Assembly: GCF_018614615.1 (NCBI RefSeq)
Contig: NZ_JAGGOK010000077.1
Location: 1 to 53,231 of the forward strand
Direction of reading: 5' to 3'
Source of the DNA: Streptomyces sp. ISL-100
GTDB lineage: Bacteria; Actinomycetota; Actinomycetes; Streptomycetales; Streptomycetaceae
Length of the DNA stretch: 53,231 nt
Part shown: piece by piece, positions 9,308-17,393 of the stretch
How positions within the stretch are numbered: position 1 is the stretch's first letter
Layout: every line of letters begins with the position of its first letter
Position numbers and translations under genes: made by a program
Notes under the pieces: model-generated
Databases searched by the model: none
The model's input: the letters and a program-made list of their open reading frames with translations, nothing else
What the model was told of the DNA's origin: nothing

Positions 9308-9739
9308 TCAGTGAGCCTGTGACCCGTCGGCGGACGGCCGCGCGGTGGCGTTGAGAATGCGACAGATCGGCCCGTCCGGGCAGGTGGCGGGGTCGGTCGC
9401 GGCGGCCGCCGCTTCCAGTTCGAGCAGTGCGGAACGGGCGCGCGTGAGGTCGGCGATGCGCTCCTCGGCCTGCCGCAGATGCTCGGAGATCAGTGCGCCG
9501 ACGTGCTCGCACGGCGCCTGCCCACCGTCCCTGACGGCCAGCACGTCACGGATCTCGGCGAGCGTGAGCCCGGCGGCCTGGGCGTTGCGGATGAAGCTCA
9601 GCCGGTCGGCGGCCTGTGGCGGATAGTCGCGGTAACCGCCAGGGGTACGCGGCGGCGCGGGCATCAGTCCCGCCTCCTCGTAGAAGCGGATGGCCTTGGT
9701 GCTCACGCCGGCTTCGGCCGCGAGGGTTCCGATGCGCAT
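9308..9739 (-). CDS. MerR-family metal-responsive regulator
   Basis: 143 residues. The N-terminal winged helix is typical (MRIGTLAAEAGVSTKAIRFYEEAGLMPAPPRTPGGYRDY), followed by the dimer coiled coil. Candidate metal ligands are C77 (with H79), C120 and C126, matching the three-cysteine layout of thiophilic metal sensors in this family. It is divergent from an alkylmercury lyase-like gene, and a stretched promoter with an inverted repeat sits between them. The effector is therefore most likely Hg(II) or organomercury, though other soft metals are possible. Confidence 0.88.
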   Translation of the reverse strand: MRIGTLAAEAGVSTKAIRFYEEAGLMPAPPRTPGGYRDYPPQAADRLSFIRNAQAAGLTLAEIRDVLAVRDGGQAPCEHVGALISEHLRQAEERIADLTRARSALLELEAAAAATDPATCPDGPICRILNATARPSADGSQAH

Positions 9740-9756
9740 GCCTTCACCGTACGCCC

Positions 9757-9788
9757 TTGACCTTCCACCGCACTGGAACGTCTAGCGT
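9757..9788 (+). promoter_or_regulatory. MerR-type overlong promoter for the MerB-like gene
   Basis: TTGACC (9757-9762) and TAGCGT (9783-9788) are separated by 20 bases, too long for normal polymerase binding but typical of MerR-controlled promoters. Within the spacer TTCCA-N6-TGGAA (9763-9778) forms an inverted repeat where MerR dimers bind. It faces the lyase gene at 9818, whose ATG has GAGGAGG upstream. Confidence 0.75.
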
Positions 9789-9817
9789 CGCCAGTACGGA
9801 CCGACGAGGAGGCAGTC

Positions 9818-10756
9818 ATGGAACTGACGGTGCTGGCGGTGCCGGAGTGTCCCCTGGCCGAGGTACTGCGCGGACGGCTGGCCGAGGTGCTCGCCGGGCG
9901 GGGCGACGTACAGGTGGCATGGCGTGAGGTGAGCGGGGAGAGCGAGGCACTGCGACTGGGGATGCACGGATCTCCGACCCTGCTGGTCAATGGCGTCGAT
10001 CCCTTCGCGCGGGAGAGGGAGACGGCGAGCGTGTCGTGCCGGCTGTACGGACCGGAACAGGACGCGGTCGCCGGAGTGCCCTCGGTCGAGCGCCTGCGCG
10101 CGACTCTCGGCGAGCACTTCGCGGCCGACGTACTGGCTCGTGGCGGGCGGGGGCGACTGGCGCCGGTCGAGGGCGGGCAGCGTGCCGTACAGCAGGCGGT
10201 TCTGTGCGCCTTCGCCATGCATGGGCGGCCACCCACGGATGACGAGCTTGCCGAAGCCGCCGCCCCCTTCGGCCTTCCGCCGGCCGATGTGCTCGCACGG
10301 CTCTCCGCCGCCGACTATCTGTCCCTGGGCGCGGACGGCCGGATTCGCGCGGCCTACCCCTTCTCGCCCGTACCGACGGTGCATCGCGTGGAGATCGCGG
10401 GCGGCCCGCAGGTGTGGGCGATGTGCGCGGTGGACGCGCTCGGCATCGCACCGATGCTCGGCCGCGACGTCGAGATCCACTCGGCCGACCCGCACAACGG
10501 GCGGGAGATCACGGTCGCCTTCCGCGACGGGGCCGCCGCATGGGAGCCCGAGTCCGCAGTGGTCCTCGTTTCCACCGGTGCGTGTTCGGGACCTGCGGTG
10601 GACGTCTGCTGCTCCTCCCTGAACTTCTTCACCGACAGAGCGTCGGCGCTGCGCTGGGCGGCAGATCACCCGGAGGTACGGGGCCAGATTCTCGGCCGCC
10701 GACAGGCGGAGGTGCTCGGCCGCGAAACCTTCGGCCCGCTGCTCGGCGAAGCCTGA
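9818..10756 (+). CDS. merB: Alkylmercury lyase (MerB-like) with N-terminal thioredoxin-like domain
   Basis: 312 residues, longer than the roughly 210-residue classical MerB. Residues 1-65 look like a thioredoxin-like fold: PECP near the start and the cis-Pro segment HGSPTLLVNGVDPF. Residues about 110-300 match MerB: the catalytic block MCAVDALGIAPMLGRDVEIHS corresponds to the family's WCALDTL segment (first Cys and Asp), and DVCCSSLNFFTDRASALRWA to the FCCHVHFF segment (second Cys). MerB breaks the carbon-mercury bond by protonolysis. No merA, merT or merP lies beside it, so Hg(II) released would have to be handled elsewhere. Controlled by the divergent MerR. Confidence 0.85.
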   Translation: MELTVLAVPECPLAEVLRGRLAEVLAGRGDVQVAWREVSGESEALRLGMHGSPTLLVNGVDPFARERETASVSCRLYGPEQDAVAGVPSVERLRATLGEHFAADVLARGGRGRLAPVEGGQRAVQQAVLCAFAMHGRPPTDDELAEAAAPFGLPPADVLARLSAADYLSLGADGRIRAAYPFSPVPTVHRVEIAGGPQVWAMCAVDALGIAPMLGRDVEIHSADPHNGREITVAFRDGAAAWEPESAVVLVSTGACSGPAVDVCCSSLNFFTDRASALRWAADHPEVRGQILGRRQAEVLGRETFGPLLGEA

Positions 10757-10791
10757 ACGCGAGCTTGTGCTTGTACCGATCAGCCTTGCCC

Positions 10792-10819
10792 TTGACCTTA
10801 TACCCCCTAGGGGTATGTT
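10792..10819 (+). promoter_or_regulatory. CsoR-type copper operator embedded in a promoter
   Basis: A -35 TTGACC (10792-10797) and a -10 TATGTT (10814-10819) are 16 bases apart. The spacer and -10 are covered by ATACCCCCTAGGGGTAT (10800-10816), with 7-base arms ATACCCC and GGGGTAT. This matches the known actinobacterial CsoR operator pattern, a G/C-tract palindrome with TAC/GTA ends. CsoR bound here would block polymerase until Cu(I) releases it. It faces the His-rich exported protein gene at 10874. Confidence 0.75.
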
Positions 10820-10873
10820 TGGTGGTGCATCGGCCGCCACTTCTGCAGCGGCTCATACCGCCAGGGGAGCGTC

Positions 10874-11857
10874 ATGAACACGGGACTGAAGATCACAGCC
10901 TTCGCCGCGGCGATTACCGCGACATTCGGCACGGCGTACGGCGTCGGCAAGGGCATCGGCCCCGTCGTCGCCGACAAGCAGCCGGCGGAACACGCCGCGC
11001 ACGGAGAGGCGAAGGAGGCGGAGGCCGCCGCGGGCGGCGGGCACGGCGGGCACGGCGACGACAAGAGCGCACCGGCCGCCGGGGGCCTGCAGATCTCAGA
11101 AGGCGGCTACACCCTCGCCCTCGAAAACCCCCGCGTCACCACCGGCGACCGTACCCAACTCCGCTTCTCCATCCAGGACGACAACGGCCGCAAGATCACC
11201 GCCTACGAGCGCGAACACGGCAAGGAACTGCACTTCATCGTCGCCTCGCGCGACCTGACCGTCTACCGCCACCTCCACCCCACCCGCGCCGCCGACGGCA
11301 CTTGGAGCACCACCGCCGACCTGCCGGCCGCCGGCGCCTACCGCGCCTTCGCGGACTTCAAGCCCGCGAAGAAGGACGCCGGCGCGATAACCCTCGGCGC
11401 CGACCTGGCTGTCTCAGGCAACTACACCCCGGCCGAGCTGCCCGCTCCCGCCGCCACCACCAACGTCGACGGATACGACGTCACCCTCACCGGCGGACTG
11501 CTCCCGGGGAAGAGCAGCGAGCTTCAGCTCAACGTCGCGAAGAATGGCAAGCCCGTCACCGACCTCCAGCCGTACCTCGGCGCCTACGGTCACCTCGTCG
11601 CGCTGCGCTCCGGCGACCTCGCCTACCTCCACGTCCACCCCAACGGCGAACCCGACGACGGCACCACCAAGCCCGGCCCCGACATCTCCTTCACCGCCAC
11701 CGCCCCCAGCCCCGGGACGTACCGCCTCTTCCTCGACTTCCAGCACAACGGCAAGGTCCGCACCGCCGCCTTCACCGTCGAAGCCGGCAAGGCGAAGGCG
11801 GGCACAGAGGCGGACGTAGCGAAGCAGGAGCAGGAGTCCCCCGGGCACAAGCACTGA
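10874..11857 (+). CDS. Exported His-rich protein under copper-type control
   Basis: 327 residues. The N-terminus is a signal or anchor segment (MNTGLKITAFAAAITATFGTAYGV), followed by a His/Gly/Ala/Glu linker (HAAHGEAKEAEAAAGGGHGGHG), two beta-rich domains, and a C-terminal GHKH. Motifs HFIVASRDLTVYRHLHP and GHLVALRSGDLAYLHVHPNG recur in the two halves, suggesting an internal duplication, and place histidines in pairs as in copper-handling periplasmic proteins. The CsoR-type operator in its promoter supports a role in copper binding or resistance at the cell surface. The protein family is not one I can name with certainty. Confidence 0.75.
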   Translation: MNTGLKITAFAAAITATFGTAYGVGKGIGPVVADKQPAEHAAHGEAKEAEAAAGGGHGGHGDDKSAPAAGGLQISEGGYTLALENPRVTTGDRTQLRFSIQDDNGRKITAYEREHGKELHFIVASRDLTVYRHLHPTRAADGTWSTTADLPAAGAYRAFADFKPAKKDAGAITLGADLAVSGNYTPAELPAPAATTNVDGYDVTLTGGLLPGKSSELQLNVAKNGKPVTDLQPYLGAYGHLVALRSGDLAYLHVHPNGEPDDGTTKPGPDISFTATAPSPGTYRLFLDFQHNGKVRTAAFTVEAGKAKAGTEADVAKQEQESPGHKH

Positions 11858-12011
11858 CCGGACGTCAGCCTGGTCAGGCAGTGGAACACTGCCCGAACAG
11901 CGGGTGATGGATCGTTTTTGCGGCCCTCGTACGAATGACCCGGCGCATTCCGGGGTGCCGCATCGGGAAGGACACGGCGTCCGGTATCGCCTACCGCAGA
12001 AGGAAGCACTC

Positions 12012-12356
12012 ATGCGCTTTCGTCACACCGTTGCCGCCGCTGTCGGTGCCCTCACGCTCGTCCTGACCATGCCCACCCCGGCAGGCGCGGCCGTCGGCGC
12101 GTTCACTTACCAGTACGACGACATGTCCGGCGAGCGGATCACCGCCGAACTGATCGATCCCCCGAGCGGACCCTGCATCACCCTCCCCGAAGTGGCCGAC
12201 GACTTCGTGCCGCCCGCGCACACGCCGAGGAACGCCACCGACAGGCCCGCAACTGTTTACGCCGGTGCCGACTGCACGGGTCCCGAGTTCAACCTCCGGG
12301 CCCACACCGGGTACGGCTCCGAGCGGCTGAAGGTGCGCTCGGTGATCTTCCACTGA
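12012..12356 (+). CDS. Small secreted protein of unknown function
   Basis: 114 residues. The ATG at 12012 is preceded by AAGGA at a good distance and opens a classical signal peptide (MRFRHTVAAAVGALTLVLTM ending ...AGAAVGA). The mature part is about 85 residues with two cysteines (GPCITLPE and GADCTGPE), probably a disulfide, and ends with KVRSVIFH. The pattern is like small Streptomyces secreted proteins with a beta/gamma-crystallin-like ending, but I cannot assign a role. Confidence 0.75.
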   Translation: MRFRHTVAAAVGALTLVLTMPTPAGAAVGAFTYQYDDMSGERITAELIDPPSGPCITLPEVADDFVPPAHTPRNATDRPATVYAGADCTGPEFNLRAHTGYGSERLKVRSVIFH

Positions 12357-12573
12357 TTCGATCGCCCAACCTTGCCCTCGCCCCCGGCCGAGCCAGTCAG
12401 GCCCGCGCGGGGGGCGGTGGCCGGTGGACCGTGGGCGGCCGCTGGTCCATGAGGATGAAACCGGGTCCCTGCCACTGCGATGGCTGACGCCCGCATGGAG
12501 GCGATCGGCAAGGGTGGCAGGTGCTGCGTCGACCACCCCGCGGGAAACCTCCAGAGAGGCAGGGCGTACCACC

Positions 12574-13356
12574 ATGCTCAGCACCGACTTCGTCACCGGA
12601 TCCCCCAACTGGCTCGACCTCGGCAGCCCCAACACCTCGGCCGCCGCCGCGTTCTACGGCAGCGTCTTCGGCTGGGACTTCCTGTCGGCGGGCCCCGAGG
12701 CGGGCGGATACGGCTTCTTCCAGCTGGACGGCAAGACGGTCGCCGCCCTCGGGCCGCTGACGGAGGAGGGCGCCCGTTCAGCATGGACGGTGTACTTCCA
12801 GACGCCCGACGCGGATGCCACGGTCAAGGCGGCCGAGCAAGGTGGCGGAACCGTCCGCGTCGAGGCCTTCGATGTCATGGATGCCGGGCGGATGGCCTGC
12901 CTCACCGACCCGGGCGGCGCGGAGTTCGCCGTATGGCAGCCGACCGCCGTCAAGGGACTGGAGAAGGCCTCGGACAACAACACCCTGTGCTGGGCCGAGC
13001 TGCACATCGGCGATCCGGCGGCGGCACTGCGCTTCTACGGCTCGCTGTTCGGCTGGCGTGCGCAGGAGATGGAGGCTGCGCCGGGCATGACGTACACGGT
13101 GCTCTCGACCGCCGAAGGCGACCAGCAGGAGGCCTCGTTCGGCGGTATCGCCCCGCTCCGGAGCGCCTCCGAGGAATCGCGCTGGGTTCCGTACTTCGCC
13201 GTGGAGGACGCCGACGAGATGGTCGCCAAGACTCAGGGGAACGGTGGATCGGTCGTCATGCCCGCCGCGGACATCCCGGACGTCGGCAGGATCGCCTGGC
13301 TCGCCGACCCCTTCGGCGCAACGTTCGCCGTGCTGAAGCCCGCGCCTCAGGCTTGA
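12574..13356 (+). CDS. Double VOC (glyoxalase/bleomycin-resistance fold) protein
   Basis: 260 residues from the ATG giving MLSTDFVTGSPNW. Two VOC domains are visible: residues 9-127 (NWLDLGSPNTSAAAAFYGSVFGWDF ... DPGGAEFAVWQP) and 140-258 (CWAELHIGDPAAALRFYGSLFGW ... DPFGATFAVLKP). Such tandem VOC proteins are common in Streptomyces and often called hydroxylases or lyases without proof. The substrate is unknown. A strong hairpin follows 20 bases after the stop codon. Confidence 0.88.
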   Translation: MLSTDFVTGSPNWLDLGSPNTSAAAAFYGSVFGWDFLSAGPEAGGYGFFQLDGKTVAALGPLTEEGARSAWTVYFQTPDADATVKAAEQGGGTVRVEAFDVMDAGRMACLTDPGGAEFAVWQPTAVKGLEKASDNNTLCWAELHIGDPAAALRFYGSLFGWRAQEMEAAPGMTYTVLSTAEGDQQEASFGGIAPLRSASEESRWVPYFAVEDADEMVAKTQGNGGSVVMPAADIPDVGRIAWLADPFGATFAVLKPAPQA

Positions 13357-13376
13357 CGCCTCGGGCTGCGCGGGTG

Positions 13377-13413
13377 CCCGGTCCCCGCCGTCAGGCCGTG
13401 GGCGGGGACCGGG
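13377..13413. terminator. Bidirectional 13-bp hairpin terminator
   Basis: Arms 13377-13389 and 13401-13413 are exact inverted complements around an 11-base loop. It lies between the convergent VOC and cold-shock genes and can serve both. Confidence 0.8.
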
Positions 13414-13463
13414 TACCCCGGAAGTGCGCTGCCTGACGGCGCTACTTGCGAGCCGCTTGAGAG

Positions 13464-13670
13464 CTACGTGAGAACAGTGACCTGCTCCGCCTGCGGCCCC
13501 TTGGGACCCTGGGTGACGTCGAATTCGACCTTGTCACCCTCCCGGAGCTCCTTGTAGCCCTGGGACTGGATGGCGGAGAAGTGGACGAACACGTCCGGGT
13601 CACCGCTGTCCTGCTGAATGAACCCGAAGCCCTTGTCCGCGTTGAACCACTTCACAGTGCCTGTTGCCAT
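13464..13670 (-). CDS. Cold-shock domain protein
   Basis: 68 residues, the standard CspA-family length. The RNA-binding motifs are intact: RNP1 KGFGFIQQ and RNP2 VFVHFSAI, opening with MATGTVKWFNADKGFGFI. It binds single-stranded nucleic acid and acts as an RNA chaperone. The ribosome site AAGGA lies 9 bases upstream. About 260 bases without a gene lie upstream toward the oxidoreductase, long enough for the structured 5' leader usual in csp genes. Confidence 0.95.
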   Translation of the reverse strand: MATGTVKWFNADKGFGFIQQDSGDPDVFVHFSAIQSQGYKELREGDKVEFDVTQGPKGPQAEQVTVLT

Positions 13671-13933
13671 CAGTTCGTTCCTTTGTTCCGTGCCACGGCC
13701 CGACCATCGCCGCGCCGGCCGCAGCCATGTCGCAACTGCGGCTCCTGCACCTTGCCATCCCGACCCGGCTTCCCAATCGTCCTGATTTCCGTGTCGGTGG
13801 AACTCCTCCCGACTCGCGGGTCCGGGTCCGGGTCGGGGTCAGGAGTCGGGGTCGCGACGATCACGGGGCTACGAGCGGCGGGGCGTTGGCGGGCCCGGGG
13901 CGGTGGTTGCGTGCGCGGACGCGCAAGGGCTGC

Positions 13934-15382
13934 TCAGCCGCGGTACGTCTCCAGGAGGCGCAGCCATACCTCGCTGATCGTCGGGTACGCCGGGACCGCG
14001 TGCCACAGGCGCGCGATCGGGACCTCGCCCGCTACCGCCACCGTGGCCGAGTGCAGCAGTTCGGCGACGCCCGGGCCCACGAAAGTGGCGCCCAGTACGG
14101 TCTCGCGGTCCAGGTCGACGACCATGCGGGCGTGGCCCCGGTAGCCGTCGGCGTACAGGCCGGAGCCCGAGACCGATGCCATGTCGTAGTCGACCGCACG
14201 CACCCGGTGCCCCGCCGCCTCCGCCTCCGCGAGCGTGAGGCCGACCGCCGCCGCCTCGGGGTCCGTGAAGACCACCTGGGGTACGGCGGCGTGGTCGGCG
14301 GTGGCGGAGTGGGTGCCCCAGCGGGCGCCGTCGAGTGTTTGCCGGGGGTCGCCGTGGGCCCTGGCGGCGATGGCCGCGCCCGCGATACGTGCCTGGTACT
14401 TGCCCTGGTGCGTCATCAGTGCCCTGTGGTTGACGTCTCCCACGGCGTAGAGCCAGTCGTTGCCCTCTACGCGGCAGGTTTCGTCGACGGTCAGCCACGA
14501 GCCCGGCTTCAGGCCGACCGTGTCCAGGCCGATGTCGTCGGTGCGCGGGGCGCGGCCCGTGGCGAAGAGGATCTCGTCGGCCTCGATCCGTTCGCCTCCG
14601 TCAAGGACGACCGTCACCGGGCCGCTGCCGCCCTCGCGGCGCTCCACGGCCGCGACGGAGGTTCCGGTGCGTACGGTGGCGCCCGCTTCTGTGAGTGCTT
14701 CGGCGATCAGCTCGCCCGCGAAGGGCTCCATCTTCGCGAGCAGGCCCTTTCCGCGTACGAGCACGGTGACCCGGGAGCCGAGCGCCTGCCACGCCGTGGC
14801 CATCTCCACGGCGACCACTCCCCCGCCGACCACCACGAGCCGGTCCGGCACCTTGCCGGCGCTGGTCGCCTCACGGCTGGTCCAGGGGTTGGCCCCGGCC
14901 GCTCCCGGCAGGTCGGGCACGACGGCGCGGCTGCCGGTGGACACCACGACCGCGTGCCGCGCGGTGAGGGTGTAGCGCTCGGCCGACGGGGTCTCCACGG
15001 TGACCTGCCTGGGGCCCGCGAGCCGGCCCCTGCCCCGGTGGATGTCCACTCCGATCGACTCCAGCCAGCGCACCTGGCCGTCGTCCTTCCAGTTCGACGC
15101 GTAGTAGTCGCGGTGCGCGAAGACCTCCGCGACGTCCAGGGGGCCCTGCACCGACTCGCGCAGGCCCGGGACGCGGCGCGCGTCGGCGCGTGCGGTGACC
15201 GGGCGCAGCAGTGCCTTACTGGGCATGCACGCCCAGTAGGAGCACTCGCCGCCGATCAGCTCGTTCTCCACCACTGCTGTGGTCAGTCCGGCCGCCCTGG
15301 TGCGGTCCGCCACGTTCTCGCCTACCGGCCCGGCTCCCACCACTACGACGTCGTAGATCGCCGTCTTCGCTGCATTCGTCAT
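13934..15382 (-). CDS. FAD-dependent pyridine nucleotide-disulfide oxidoreductase
   Basis: 482 residues from the ATG giving MTNAAKTAIYDVVVVGAGP. FAD site VVVGAGPVGENVA; redox-active pair C47-x4-C52 in ECSYWACMPSK; NAD(P) site VVVGGGVVAVEMATAW; second FAD motif LYAVGDVN; C-terminal dimer domain. In lipoamide dehydrogenase the C-terminal base is His in HPTLSE; here the matching stretch reads AYPTISE, so the His is a Tyr. That argues against a true lipoamide dehydrogenase. It lacks the N-terminal metal domain and C-terminal Cys pair of MerA. The substrate is unknown. It is divergent from a thioredoxin gene. Confidence 0.88.
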   Translation of the reverse strand: MTNAAKTAIYDVVVVGAGPVGENVADRTRAAGLTTAVVENELIGGECSYWACMPSKALLRPVTARADARRVPGLRESVQGPLDVAEVFAHRDYYASNWKDDGQVRWLESIGVDIHRGRGRLAGPRQVTVETPSAERYTLTARHAVVVSTGSRAVVPDLPGAAGANPWTSREATSAGKVPDRLVVVGGGVVAVEMATAWQALGSRVTVLVRGKGLLAKMEPFAGELIAEALTEAGATVRTGTSVAAVERREGGSGPVTVVLDGGERIEADEILFATGRAPRTDDIGLDTVGLKPGSWLTVDETCRVEGNDWLYAVGDVNHRALMTHQGKYQARIAGAAIAARAHGDPRQTLDGARWGTHSATADHAAVPQVVFTDPEAAAVGLTLAEAEAAGHRVRAVDYDMASVSGSGLYADGYRGHARMVVDLDRETVLGATFVGPGVAELLHSATVAVAGEVPIARLWHAVPAYPTISEVWLRLLETYRG

Positions 15383-15498
15383 ACGGGCAGTTTGGTCGGG
15401 GGTGTGCGCCGTGGCCAGCCGGGCAGGCGGAATAGCGCGAGCCCGCATGCCGTTGTGCGGGACGGCTTCGCCCGTTATGCCAGGAAGAGGAGCACACC

Positions 15499-15888
15499 AT
15501 GTCCACCGTCGAGCTCACCAAGGAAAACTTCGATCAGGTTGTGTCGGACAACGACTTCATCCTGATCGACTTTTGGGCTTCCTGGTGCGGTCCCTGCCGG
15601 CAGTTCGCGCCGGTCTTCGAGAGCGCGTCCGAGCGTCACGACGACCTTGTGTTCGCCAAGGTCGACACCGAGGCCCAGCAGGAGCTGGCCGCTGCCTTCG
15701 AGATCCGCTCGATTCCGACGCTGATGATCGTGCGCGAGAACGTGGCGGTGTTCGCCCAGCCCGGCGCGCTGCCCGAGGCGGCGCTCGAGGATGTCATCGG
15801 GCAGGCTCGCAAGCTCGACATGGACGAGGTCCGTAAGTCCGTCGAGGAGGCCAAGGGCTCCTCGACGGACCAGCGGGAAGCGGGCTGA
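15499..15888 (+). CDS. Thioredoxin
   Basis: 129 residues with active site WCGPC (ASWCGPCRQFAPVF), the cis-Pro segment IRSIPTLMIV and a complete thioredoxin fold within residues 1-108. The last 20 residues (VRKSVEEAKGSSTDQREAG) are a charged extension beyond the usual length. AGGAAGAGGAG precedes the ATG. It reduces protein disulfides in the cytoplasm; the neighbouring divergent disulfide oxidoreductase could be a functional partner, but no specific evidence shows that. Confidence 0.93.
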   Translation: MSTVELTKENFDQVVSDNDFILIDFWASWCGPCRQFAPVFESASERHDDLVFAKVDTEAQQELAAAFEIRSIPTLMIVRENVAVFAQPGALPEAALEDVIGQARKLDMDEVRKSVEEAKGSSTDQREAG

Positions 15889-15899
15889 GAGCAGCGCGC

Positions 15900-15933
15900 A
15901 GGGGAGCCCGGCTGGGTGCTGCCGGGCTCCCCT
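15900..15933. terminator. 12-bp hairpin terminator between convergent genes
   Basis: Arms 15900-15911 and 15922-15933 are perfectly complementary around a 10-base loop. It lies just past the thioredoxin stop and before the aldehyde dehydrogenase stop, so it can end both transcripts. Confidence 0.8.
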
Positions 15934-15943
15934 GTTGTGCGTT

Positions 15944-17380
15944 CTAGAAAGGGTGGTCCGCCGGTTCGCGGCGTACCGTCGTCCAGCGCAGTTCGGTGAA
16001 GGCCTCCAGGTTCGCCTCGCCGCCGAAGCGCGCACCCGTGCCGGAGGCCGCTACACCGCCGAAGGGTGCGACCGCCTCGTCGTTCACCGTCTGGTCGTTG
16101 ATGTGGACGATGCCGGTGGGTATGCGGTCCGCGAGGTCCAGGCCGAGAGCGGTGTCGCGGGTGACTATGCCCAGGGAGAGGCCGTACGGGCTCGATGACG
16201 CGAGAGTCGCCACCTCCTCGAGAGTGGTGAAGGAGCGGACCGGGGCCACCGGGCCGAACACCTCCTCGGCGTACGCGGGAGTGTCGTCGTCCACTCCCGC
16301 GAGCACGGTCGGCCGGTAGAACAGGTCGCGGTGTGTGCCGCCCGCCGCCAGCTTCGCGCCGCTTGCCGTACTGGCTTCCACCAGGGCGTGGATTTTGGCC
16401 AGTTGGTGTTTGTCAATGATCGGGCCCAGGTGTACCTGATCGCGGTGCGGGTCACCGACGGTGAGTGATTCGGCCTTGGCCGCGAGCCGTTCGACGTACT
16501 CGTCGTAGAGCGAGGCGTGTACGAGGTGGCGGCCCGTCGTCATGCAGATCTGGCCCTGGTGGAAGAAGGAACCCCAGGACGCCTGCCCGACAGCGCCTTC
16601 GAGGTCGGCGTCCTCCAGTACGACCAGGGCCGAGTTGCCGCCCAGCTCCAGGTGTACGCGCTTGAGTGCGCGACCCGCGGCCTCACCCACCGCGCGGCCC
16701 GCGGCTGTTGACCCGGTGAAGGAGACCACCGGGACGTCCGGGTCGGCGACGAGCGCCTGGCCGGCCTCGACGCCGCCCGGCAGGACGTGCAGCAGGCCCT
16801 CCGGCAGGCCAGCCTCGGCGAATACGGCGAGTAGGGACAGGCCGCCGCAGATCGCGGTACGGGGATCGGGCTTGAGCAGTACGCCGTTGCCGAGCGCGAG
16901 AGCGGGGGCCACCGAGCGTATGGAGAGGATCAGTGGGGCGTTGAACGGGGCGATGACGCCGACCACGCCGGCCGGTACCCGCCGGGTGTACGAAAGGCGG
17001 GGCGCCTCGCTCGGCAGCACCTGTCCGGTGGGGCGGGAGGCCAGGGCGGCGGCCTCGTAGCACTCCTGGGCGGCGACATGGAGCTCGAAGTCGGCCTTGC
17101 CGGGGATGGAGCCGGATTCCCGTACGAGCCATTCCCGCAGCTCGTCGGCGTGCGCGGCGAAGAGGTCGCCGGCGCGGCGGAGCACGGCGGCCCGTACGAA
17201 GTGCGGCGTACGGGCCCATGCCGACTGCACGGCCCCGGAAGTCTGCGCGGCCGTGGCGACGTCGTCGGCCGTGGCGAGCGTGACGCTGCCGAGCGATTCG
17301 CCTGTGGCGGGCTCGACGACGTCCGACTCACCGCCCGAGAGCCGGACGGGCTGCCAGGTCTTGGAGTCGAGCAGTGGCAT
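15944..17380 (-). CDS. Benzaldehyde dehydrogenase-type aldehyde dehydrogenase
   Basis: 478 residues. Aldehyde dehydrogenase family signatures are complete: general base Glu in LELGGNSALVV, catalytic Cys in FHQGQICMTTGR, cofactor motif SFTGSTAAGRAVG. The sequence best fits the benzaldehyde/vanillin dehydrogenase branch. It is third in the operon pcaF-pobA-this gene (13 bases after pobA, with GGAG upstream of the ATG). It should oxidise 4-hydroxybenzaldehyde-type lignin aldehydes to the acids used by PobA. The exact aldehyde preference is inferred from context. Confidence 0.9.
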   Translation of the reverse strand: MPLLDSKTWQPVRLSGGESDVVEPATGESLGSVTLATADDVATAAQTSGAVQSAWARTPHFVRAAVLRRAGDLFAAHADELREWLVRESGSIPGKADFELHVAAQECYEAAALASRPTGQVLPSEAPRLSYTRRVPAGVVGVIAPFNAPLILSIRSVAPALALGNGVLLKPDPRTAICGGLSLLAVFAEAGLPEGLLHVLPGGVEAGQALVADPDVPVVSFTGSTAAGRAVGEAAGRALKRVHLELGGNSALVVLEDADLEGAVGQASWGSFFHQGQICMTTGRHLVHASLYDEYVERLAAKAESLTVGDPHRDQVHLGPIIDKHQLAKIHALVEASTASGAKLAAGGTHRDLFYRPTVLAGVDDDTPAYAEEVFGPVAPVRSFTTLEEVATLASSSPYGLSLGIVTRDTALGLDLADRIPTGIVHINDQTVNDEAVAPFGGVAASGTGARFGGEANLEAFTELRWTTVRREPADHPF

Positions 17381-17393
17381 GTGGGATCTCCAG

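Noticed and set aside
6555..9512. 985-codon minus-strand open frame across tetR and clpX
   Set aside because: Only the part from 7697 down is a TetR protein; the rest is antisense to a clear ClpX and is a high-GC frame artefact.
13934..15382. Mercuric reductase (merA) as partner of merB
   Set aside because: No N-terminal metal domain and no C-terminal vicinal Cys pair.
13664..15565. 633-codon plus-strand frame
   Set aside because: Antisense shadow of the FAD oxidoreductase gene.
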